NCBI GenBank assembly: GCA_001598975.1
Contig: BBXU01002516.1
Location: 1 to 32,332, forward strand
Length of the DNA: 32,332 nt
Source of the DNA: Parachlorella kessleri
Lineage: Eukaryota > Chlorophyta > Trebouxiophyceae > Chlorellales > Chlorellaceae
Reading direction: 5' to 3'
Shown here in pieces: positions 1 through 7,581 of the stretch. Position 1 is the stretch's first letter; each line of letters starts with the position of its first letter. Under the pieces are notes generated by a model. It was given only the letters and a program-made list of their open reading frames with translations. It made no database searches and was not told where the DNA came from. A program made the position numbers and the translations under genes.

Positions 1-46
1 GTTGGGCGATATCGAGCCAGGCAGGGTTGGTCCCTCTTCCCTGCAG

Positions 47-1068
47 GCTCTGTTTGGCACGCTCTCCCTGGATGTCATGGTGCTGACGGTGCTCTACTCC
101 ATTGCCGGCCTGGGGATTGCCATCGTCAACGACTTCAAATCTATTGAGGGTGAGCCGTTGTTAGCATGGGTGGCAGGCATTGCGAACTGGGAGTGAGAGC
201 GTGCTTCCCTACTGTTCCTTGCTGTCCTGGAGTTTGGTGTAGTCGCGGCTGCCCTGGCCGCAGCACGGCAACATACACCTGGATGGGCAACATATGTACC
301 ATACATGTGGGTGTTGTTGTCACACTGCAGAACAATAACTTCAACTATCACCTGCTATCACCTACTGCCATCAATTATCACCATTGACTTCAACTATCAC
401 CACTGCAGGCGACCGCGCCATGGGGCTGAACTCGCTGCCGGTGGCTTTTGGCGTGGACGGCGCCAAGTGGATTTGCGTGGCCAGCATTGATGCCACCCAG
501 CTGGCGGTGGCTGCCTACCTGGCCTTTGGCCTGGACGAGCCCATCTATGGGGCAGTTCTGTTGGGGCTCGTACTGCCGCAGGTGGGGAATTTCCTTGTTT
601 TTCAAGCTGCGGCGCATGTTTGGTCCAAGAGGTTCTGTATGCATTCATTGCCCAGAACGGGGTCTCACCACTGGTCCCTGCACAGCCACCTTTCGGTATG
701 TATTCGGCTGCTGGCCCCCCAAAAAGGGGATGCATCGGCGGGCGGGAGTGACCTCTTCAGTCTGGGGCGCGCTAGGGTGGGCCTGTCTGTGCCATGATAG
801 TCCTGGGCCCAACCTCAGTAAGTCGTCTAAGTCGAGACCCAATCAGCGATGAGTCATACCAGGGCGTCAGCGCTGCCTTATTGGGTGTATGTTTTTGCTG
901 CTTGAAATGCAGATTTACGCACAAGTCAAGTACTTCCTCCCAGACCCCATCAACAACGACGTCAAGTACCAGGCCTCGGCGCAGCCTTTCCTTGTGTTTG
1001 GCCTGCTGTGCACGGGGCTGGCGATTGGTCACCACAACCAGCTGCTGGCAGCGGCCGGCCTACAATGA
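47..1068 (+). CDS. CHLG: Chlorophyll synthase, C-terminal part (5' end outside window)
   Basis: Chlorophyll synthase is a UbiA-family membrane prenyltransferase of the thylakoid. It joins the phytyl or geranylgeranyl tail to chlorophyllide, the last step of chlorophyll synthesis. Three exons are visible: 47-149, 409-581 and 913-1068, with the stop TGA at 1066-1068. Donors are GTGAGC and GTGGGG and acceptors ctgcag and atgcag; the phases join exactly. The joined protein contains IAIVNDFKSIEGDRAMG, which holds the second Asp-rich UbiA motif (DxxxxxxD) and is almost the same as in plant CHLG. It also has the family signatures LNSLPVAFG, AKWICV and VKYQASAQPFLVFG, separated by hydrophobic membrane helices. 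Bases 1-46 are the end of an intron, so the N-terminal exons lie to the left. The protein ends in a short Gln/Leu/Ala tail. A TGTAA at 1177-1181 is a possible polyadenylation signal. Sequence recognition is strong, so the call is firm. Confidence 0.95.
159..200 (+). repeat. Dispersed repeat, copy A (CHLG intron)
   Basis: This is one of five related copies sharing a core near GCATGGGTGGCAGGTAGTG, followed by a gcgaac-aggga-type stretch. It lies inside the CHLG intron at 150-408, starting about ten bases after the splice donor. Confidence 0.65.
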
Positions 1069-1089
1069 AAGCTAGTCCTGGACGGGGGG

Positions 1090-1150
1090 GTGTCAATCAG
1101 GCGTGTTTCTGTCGGCCAGAGAGGTGTCAATTAGGCGTGTTTCTGTCGGC
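1090..1150. repeat. Tandem repeat, 2 copies, 34-bp period
   Basis: Bases 1090-1116 and 1124-1150 are two 27-base copies differing at one position (c/t), separated by 7 bases. They lie just after the CHLG stop codon, within its probable 3' UTR. Confidence 0.85.
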
Positions 1151-1275
1151 TTGAGGTGCATGGCTTGGCTGTTGGCTGTAAGGCAGCAGTTTGAATGGAA
1201 ATTCCTACTGCGCGGCCTGGCTGTTGGCCTGCATTGCAGCATTTGGTGAAAACCTTTTCACCAGTTGCTTCCTAG

Positions 1276-1305
1276 CCAGCTGCTGGCAACAGCAGGTCTG
1301 CAGTG
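1276..1305 (+). repeat. Echo of the CHLG coding end
   Basis: This 30-base stretch matches 1038-1067, the last codons of CHLG, at about 24 of 30 positions, including 13 identical bases in a row (CCAGCTGCTGGCA). It has no open frame of its own. It looks like an old partial duplication of the gene's 3' coding end placed about 238 bp downstream. Confidence 0.5.
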
Positions 1306-1717
1306 TACAAGAGAGGGAGGGTAGAGAAGTGTGAAAGTGCAGTCTATGTTAGAGGCACTTCATGCGTCAAGGCATTAATAGCACGTAGGGTCCTTTTGTG
1401 TTGTGTGTGGGGGCCGTTGATGATGCCTACAGGCCTGGCGCTTGTTGTTTCTATCGGTGCATACCTTAAATCAGTCGTCATATGGCTGCGAGCTGATGAA
1501 CACTCACCAGCGGTTGCTACTAGTGGACTGAAAAGCATCGGTGCTATGCTGCGTGCAAACCTGAATGAACACTGCAGTGGTCAAGACAGCCTGTGGCACT
1601 GGGGACCTCCCAATGCAAGTCTTAGGTTTGGTGGTGTTTCTGCAACTAGCAAAGGCTGTGCACCCAGCATTGAGCGGGACGCACCAGCGGCAATGCAGAA
1701 TGTGAAAATGCAGTAGT

Positions 1718-1789
1718 TGCCACTCCCAGGATCGAACCCTGGCGTGTTCCATTAGGACCACAAGGTTAAAAGCTGCCAGCTAACCGGGC
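1718..1789 (-). tRNA. tRNA-Lys(UUU)-like remnant or tRNA-derived SINE head
   Basis: Read on the minus strand, the 72-base stretch starts GCCCGGTTAGCT, like the 5' end and A box of eukaryotic tRNA-Lys. It continues with CTTTTAACCTTGTGGTC, a tRNA-Lys anticodon loop (UUU) with the 3' anticodon stem, and then has a perfect T arm, CCAGG-GTTCGAT-CCTGG, with B box GGTTCGATCC. Part of the D arm and the 5' anticodon stem is missing, the variable region is about 15 bases too long, and the 3' acceptor strand (GAGTGGC) does not pair with the 5' end. It is therefore probably a pseudogene or the head of a tRNA-derived SINE, not a working tRNA. Confidence 0.5.
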
Positions 1790-2074
1790 TGGGGTTTCTG
1801 CAACTAGCATGCCTTGAGCCTCCACTACTTGGGTATACCTTGCAAGAATAGCTGTTGGTGCACCTGGCAGGCTTTTGGTGCACCTGGCTCTGTAAGCTTG
1901 TTCTCAAGCGGGTACCCAGGAAACAGGCCCAGGACCCTCGAGGAGGACCATTCCAGCTGGCTTCCCGGTAGCGCCCCTGCGCCAAGATGCGGACGCAGAT
2001 GCCGCCCCAGGACAAATACAATCTCCCACGCGACGTTGTCAAGTTTGATAATTTTAAAGCCGTTGTTTGACGCG

Positions 2075-2781
2075 ATGGCGCAGCCCCACGTCGCTTTGAC
2101 CACCTCATCTGAGGAGTCCGCTGACTTAGAGAACCAGGTGCATAAGGCTAAGGGCAACCGCTTCAAGGCAGTGGGAACCGTGGTTATGGCCATCAAGCGC
2201 TTCCAGGCGTCCCTAAACCCGACCTACAGCTACGGCAAAAAGCAGGCGGCCAACGACAGTCGCCCAACGACAGTCAGCAGAGACAGGAAGCGGGTGAGGC
2301 AGATTGCGCTGGGGTTAGGCTGGCTCCAGTAGGCTTGCCGTGGTTGGATGATATACCAGCTCGGCCCGCTTGCCAGTGACACTGTATGGGGAGAGCTTTG
2401 TCGGGCATAGCAGCAGAAACATACAACTTGGGCAGCCTTGCGCTGCTGGCTCAACGATAGGCTGGCCAAGTAGCACTGCATAGGCTGAGACAGTTGCTGC
2501 CCAGGATCCCTCCGTTACCTGACCCTTGCGCCTCACTCACTGTCAATTCTTGCACACAGGCTGCCACCAGCAGCGGTGAGGTGACCAAAGGGCCAGCCAA
2601 GCTGCCAAGCTTTGGCAGGAGTCTAACACATAGCTCAAGCCTGCGGCAGCGAGCATCTGAGGCAGCTGCTTCGCTGGGGGGGCTGTTAAAAGGCGGGGAG
2701 TCGCCAACCTACCAGCACCGGGGCAACAGGGCAAGCATGCTGTTCCGGCCACTGCCAGACATTAGTGTTGAGGCGCGATAG
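2075..2781 (+). CDS. Possible small two-exon gene, unknown function
   Basis: I do not recognise this protein. The model is exon 1 at 2075-2293, ending AAG-CGG before a GTGAGG donor, and exon 2 at 2560-2781 after a cacacag acceptor, with stop TAG at 2779-2781. The two phase-0 exons give 146 residues. Exon 1 encodes an acidic start, then the basic amphipathic run NRFKAVGTVVMAIKRFQASL and a Lys/Arg-rich end. Exon 2 encodes a Ser/Gly-rich tail with FGRSLTHSSSLRQRASEAA. Composition and splice signals look genuine, but there is no domain. A short ORF of 27 codons (1987-2070) ends four bases before the start ATG. It could be a regulatory uORF, or it could show that the true frame has been broken. 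The whole could also be a fragment of a larger dead gene. Confidence 0.4.
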
Positions 2782-3080
2782 ACAGCTGGTAGATGGGCAA
2801 TCGTGCATGGCCCGTGTTAGCAACAGCTGTGGCTTGCAGGGCACAGGCACGATGCAGTGGACTTGGGCGGTCGGCGCACCTGAATATGTGGGCAACTGGT
2901 CGTTGGGGACAGGAAGTGCTACCTGTGGCGTAGCTGACCTGGGTTGACATGTAAATTAGTCCAAATAGCTCCTGCTCATTACTTGTAAATGAGGTGTTGG
3001 CAGGCCATTGAACAGAGGATAGGCAGGGGTGAACTATATTGCCACCTATACTATGTGTACTATACTGCCACGTGTGCTAG

Positions 3081-3096
3081 CAGAGGTGCACCTCTG
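3081..3096. repeat. Perfect 16-bp palindrome
   Basis: CAGAGGTGCACCTCTG equals its own reverse complement. It lies in non-coding DNA between the possible gene ending at 2781 and the 3' end of TIP41. Function unknown. Confidence 0.9.
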
Positions 3097-3168
3097 ATAA
3101 TTCCGTTGTCAGGGAGCCCCTGTCTTCTTGCTTAGTGATCCTGATACACCGTGGGTTGTGGCAGTATT

Positions 3169-3238
3169 CTTATTAGCAAGGGTGGCAGGTAGTGGAAACA
3201 GGGAATGGAGCTGTGCTGGACTGGACTGACTATTATTG
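3169..3238 (+). repeat. Dispersed repeat, copy B
   Basis: The core reads GCAAGGGTGGCAGGTAGTG and is followed by a ctggactggactgac stretch that is also seen in the minus-strand copy at 6824-6884. It lies in the spacer downstream of TIP41. Confidence 0.75.
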
Positions 3239-3594
3239 TCGTTGGGTGGTTTGGCTGGTTTTTCGTCATGTTTGGTCGCACCAGCAGCCCACCCAATGCC
3301 ATGCACGAGTGGGTTGCTCCTCTGCCACCAGCTTTTAAATGCACTTGTGGTCTTTGATGGTAGTGCAAATACTCAATATTTGCGCAGTTACAAGGGGGGA
3401 AGTAAGCGTTACCCTAGTATTTGACTTGCCTTAGTCATGGCAGGGTGTGATTCGCACCCTTGCTGCAAATCACCCATCCAAGGCACCGCGGCCACTGCCA
3501 GCTACCTGCTGCAATTGCTACCACTTGCTCCTGCTGCTTGTTAGCAGCTGCCGGCCAATGTTACCGCTGAGGTGGTGGTTCACCAGACCACCGG

Positions 3595-6500
3595 CTACGG
3601 AAGTAACTGCAACCGCTCAAGTCGGAAGGCCTTCACTCCTACGGGGGCAACTGCTTGTAGAGCGGCTGAGGCAGCGTCCGCGTCAGCGTATGCTAGGCCC
3701 TCCGGGGGTGCCCCTCCCCTGGCTAGCTCGTCAAAGGTACCCTCGCTGTGCTTCACCTACAATATCAACTTCCGAAGGCAGATATGACATTGGCAGCTAT
3801 ATACAGTCTTAACCCCCTGCCAGCCACCATGCACAGGAAGCACAAAGTTGCTTATCCCTATGCCAGGAATTTGTGTGCACTGCCCTTGGCTGCTGCTTGG
3901 CAAGTGTCTATGATGCAGTGAAGAGTGCATCAGCACCACAGCGGCAAAGCAAAAAGGCTTACTGGTCAACCTACAGCAAGCAACGAAACACTTGCCTTGC
4001 ACCAGGCCACCGCCTCAGGGGTGTGGGACAGCGGTACGACCGCTAACCAGGTCTTGCAGCAGAGTGCAAGGCTCGCCCTCCGACTCCACCGCCTCCCTTA
4101 GATACTCTAAGCTGAGAAGAAGCCCTCACCTCTCTCAAGACAACTGCCGCCCGCTCGGGCGTGTCAAACTGGCAGAAGAGCCGCGCCTCTCGAAGCCGCA
4201 CCATGACCTTGTCCACTCGCAGCCAGAACCTCAGCAGCACGTACCAGCACTTGGGCATGACCCGCACCTGCACAGTTACATGGGGGGGAGCGGGGACGAG
4301 GTCGGATGCTCAAGTTTTGATGGGCAGGGGTTCGCAGCAGGATATGTCTGCAGCTAGGCGGACCCTCCAGGTGTCACAAACTCGAGGCGCACCTTGCCTG
4401 GTAGCTGTGTTGCGTCATGCCATCCAGCTTTGGTTTGGTGCTGCTTGACTTGTGGTGCGCTGTGCTACCAAGTATGGCAGTGCACCCGCCTATCATGGTA
4501 AGGTGGCTTGCACCTTAGTCTTGTATAAGGCCGTGGGTGCCACTTTCCTTCAATTTGGCTTAAAAGGGGTCCCTTAGGGCAGTCCAGCAAGTGACATTTG
4601 ACAAACATCACTTGGGCTATGCGCAGGTGAAGGATTTGCACCTTGGCATTTCTGAGGTGCCATGGTCTGAACTCATAATGCACCAAATTTGACCCATACA
4701 CATTAGACACACTCCCCTACGAAGCGCTCCCCCAGCACGGCCTGCGTACCTTGACCGACAGCTGTGAAGCGCCATGGTCCTCCAGCTCTGACTCATACAG
4801 GGGGATCTCCGCAAAGAACAGGATGGGGTCCCGGCTCATGAGCAGCCCCCGATCCATCTGCTCCTGGGTGGGACCCCATGCCGGCAGGCCTGCAGCCAGC
4901 CAGCCAGCAGGCAAAGCGCAGTGTATGGCAAGGCAGCCAAGGCGGCCCATGATAGAGCCGGGCAAGGTATCAGTACAGCCAGGCAAGCAAGGCGGTGGGT
5001 GTATAACAAAGCACCAGGCTAACTACTCCAGAGAAGAGTGCTGGGCCTGTGTTTGGGCAACGTGTATGCAAAGCACTGACGCTACACACAAGGCACCACC
5101 AGCCGGAACTCCCAGCCAACCACCTCCTAGGGCGAAGTAGACCGGCCGGCGCATGTGCCCTGCCGGCCTGTTGGACACAAGCACCAGCTTCCACTCGGCC
5201 GCCACCAGTCGTATCTCCCACTGGCCACTCTGCAGTCTTGGAGTGCTCCCAAGGGAGACTGCACCCTCTCTCAACCACCAGCCACCAACCCCAGGGTCTT
5301 ATCACCTCCCATAGCAGCAGCACTGCCAACAGCACCCGCTTGCATGGCTTACCGGCCTCCCCGCCCCCGCCACCCTTGCCGGCATCAGCGGCGCCAGCAG
5401 TGCCGTCAGCTGCCCGCCCCAGGCTGCCAGTGTAGGAGGTGGTGAAGGTCCTGAGGGGGGAGGGGGGATGAAGCACCCTCCCATTCATAGAACTCAGAAA
5501 GGTAGTCTAGATGGAAATGCACATGTCTCATTTATGGGTCAGCTTCAATGTGTCATGGCATGTGCAGGAGGTGGTGAAAGTCCTAAGGGGGGAGCGGGGC
5601 GTGCGTGGTGCTGGAGGCCGCACTCCACATGACGGCACACAAGAAGGATGCCGTGCGCTGTGAGACTAGACTAGCACAGATATTGGCTTGGGTCGCATGT
5701 GTGCAGGCTTCCCTGGGCTGCTTGTCGATGCGCAGGGCTTCTCAGATGCTGCCGGCTCAATGACCGATGCTCCCGGACACACATCTGGCCTTGGAGCCTA
5801 CTGCCGCCAGATCCCCTTGAAACTACTAGCACAGCGGGCACCAAATCACCACTAGTCATACGTCAGGAGGGTGGCCCCTACCTCCTCCATGACAAATCAC
5901 CCACACAGGCTCCCTGTATGGCACCGCCGGCCTGTCGCCGCCAGGCCCTTCTGTCCCTCACCAGTCATACTCCAACGGCTTGGCTCCCGTTTCCTCCATA
6001 TCTCTCCGCCTCGACTGCTGCCAGAGTGGGGCGTCCCCTATCTGGACTGGCTGCGACTTGTCTTTCACCCAGCCTGCAGACAGGGAGACCCAACCCCAGG
6101 GTTGCAAGCCAGGGTGGCAAGGCTGGACCGCGGTATGATCCTTCACCATGACTGCCATCTCTGCCACAGCCACAACCTGGTGGGTGTTGGGGCCTGTCAG
6201 ATGTACGCATGCAGAGCATGGAGAGCCAGAGAGTCCAGCACGATGAGTTGTAACCCTATGGTGGAGCAACGAGCCGGAGTGCAGTCCATGCCATGACCCT
6301 ACTTGCCTCTCAAGGCGTCGAGGGCATTGAAGGTTAAGGCAGTACCGGATGACTCATGCCGGAGTGTCAGGCTGTTCGAGCCGAAGAACTGCTCAGGTGT
6401 AGCCAACACTTGCATGTCATCTTTTAGCCGCTCCATCTCAGCATCCGCTGCAAGGCGTAAGGCAGGGGCATCGCATTCTGAGTGTCCCAGCAGCCCATAC

Positions 6501-7010
6501 CCGTCGAGTACACACTCCACCATGGCAGGAACCCATCCCGCTCTAAATGCTGACATTGGCCTGTATGCCAGCGCATAGGGAGGTCCCATCACTGCCTGAA
6601 CATTGCCTTTGACAAGAGTTTGCGCCACTGTGCAGCTGGACGCACACACTGCATCCAGGGCACAGTCTACCCGAGGTTCGGGTTCTGTATGCTTCGTTCA
6701 CCTTCGCTATCCAGCAATATGCGTCATTCCTTCCACCTATCTCCGCACTTCTAACTTCAAACAGTTACTTCAAATTCCCTGACACATATCCTAGTGCACC
6801 ACCCTTTTCACACAGCATATTAAGGTCAGTCCAGACCAGCTCTAACTTCCTGTTTGCACTACCTGCCACCCATGCTAATATTAGTGCTATGCAGCACCTC
6901 AACCCACCTGTGATGCACGAGCTCCTGCTTTCTATCACCCAGCCGCCTATCCCAACGCTGTCACTGCTTAGCACCCTTCCGCCTGCCGCTCGCACAGCTG
7001 CGCCCAGCAT
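3595..7010 (-). CDS. TIP41: TIP41-like protein (PP2A-type phosphatase regulator)
   Basis: TIP41/TIPRL proteins bind the catalytic subunits of PP2A-type phosphatases and act in TOR signalling. Seven minus-strand exons give 297 residues: 6908-7010, 6307-6447, 5962-6073, 5353-5450, 4750-4889, 4130-4267 and 3595-3756 (stop at 3595). All phases close. Conserved segments in order are GGWVIESR (about residue 23), PEQFFGSNSLTLRH and FNALDALRG, then YDW-TFTTSYTGS across an exon junction. These are followed by RDPILFFAEIPLYESELEDHG, the core VRVMPKCWYVLLRFWLRVD (from residue 199), VRLREAR, and a C-terminal EGTFDELARGG. Length and order fit plant TIP41-like proteins (about 290). The start ATG at 7010 gives an N-terminus (AAVRAAGGRVL) like that of plant homologues. 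Intron 2 has a GC donor (AGAG|GCAAGT). Intron 3 contains an echo of the next exon's start (5562-5594). It is divergent from the phosphatase gene. Confidence 0.94.
5562..5594 (-). repeat. Echo of TIP41 exon 4 acceptor edge
   Basis: These 33 bases match 5430-5462, the polypyrimidine tract, AG and first 21 bases of TIP41 exon 4, at 30 of 33 positions. In transcript sense the echo lies in intron 3, 132 bp upstream of the true acceptor, and keeps an AG at the same place. Its frame would give a different, unconserved protein after seven codons, so it is probably not an exon. Confidence 0.8.
6824..6884 (-). repeat. Dispersed repeat, copy C (TIP41 intron 1)
   Basis: On the minus strand the core is GCATGGGTGGCAGGTAGTG, identical to copy D over these 19 bases. 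The match continues through gagctgg and ggactgac. It lies in TIP41 intron 1, in the sense orientation of that gene. Confidence 0.8.
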
Positions 7011-7581
7011 GAACAAGCTGCAAGTGATCTGCGCAGAGCCACGCCAGTGTGCAAGTCCTTTCCGGTTGTGGCAGGGCAGTTCAGCGTACCGTGCTCATCT
7101 ATTGTGGCGGTGGGCCTCATAGGCACCTCTACACCCAGGCCAACTTTGTCAGTCGAGGCACTTCCAGCAACCATTCAGATCACGGTAGAAAGGCACTTTG
7201 GGACCAACCACACAGCATGCAGCTATTCAGCCGCGGCTAGCCGCGCCCTGACTGCCTCAGCATGCTCAGCAGTCTCACTGCACTCTCCGCACTGCAGCGA
7301 ACACAATGCTCTTACCTCCGTTGACATTTATCAGTAGTGCAATCTGAAGTGCTCCTTTCAGGGGAGTGGCAAATGCTGTTGCACTTGGGCCTGGGGGCGG
7401 GATTACGTGAAGTCTCACGGCGATTACAGACCCGCGGACCTTCATGGAAGCTGCTGATTTAGCTGCGATTCCTGTGTCTGGATGGTACCCTTGAGAGGCC
7501 CTTTGGTTTCAGCCCCATGTACTGCTTGCTGCACTTGGTGTTCAGTTGTCTGTGAGTTTCTAGCTGATCACGTTACCTTGG
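7011..7581. promoter_or_regulatory. Divergent promoter region, TIP41 / tyrosine phosphatase
   Basis: A 571-bp interval separates two start codons that point away from each other, so both 5' UTRs and promoters must lie here unless an upstream non-coding exon exists. I see no clear TATA box or named element. The plus-strand ORF at 7047-7337 has no recognisable protein. Confidence 0.5.

Larger units (their letters stand above)
1069..2074. other. Spacer downstream of CHLG
   Basis: No convincing gene was found here. The open frames at 1303-1716 and 1814-2074 have no recognisable protein and poor composition. The stretch holds a 27-bp tandem repeat (1090-1150), a decayed echo of the CHLG coding end (1276-1305), a tRNA-Lys-like remnant on the minus strand (1718-1789) and a 27-codon upstream ORF (1987-2070) just before the possible gene at 2075. 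Confidence 0.6.
2782..3594. other. Tail-to-tail spacer
   Basis: No gene is recognised. The spacer contains a perfect 16-bp palindrome (3081-3096), two near copies of an A/T-rich ctatattgccac motif around 3035-3071, and one copy of the dispersed repeat (3169-3238). A TTACA near 3388, which reads TGTAA on the minus strand, may be the polyadenylation signal of the TIP41 gene. Confidence 0.5.

Noticed and set aside
3436..3460. Hairpin CAGGGTG-TGATTCG-CACCCTTG considered as a tRNA T arm
   Set aside because: The loop does not fit the TTCRA consensus in either orientation and no other tRNA parts are nearby.
5023..5274. Minus-strand open frame with LQSGQWEIRLVAAEW, tried as a TIP41 exon
   Set aside because: Exon 5353-5450 joins directly and in phase to 4750-4889 (GEAG-LPAWGPTQEQMD), which matches the family; this frame is intronic.
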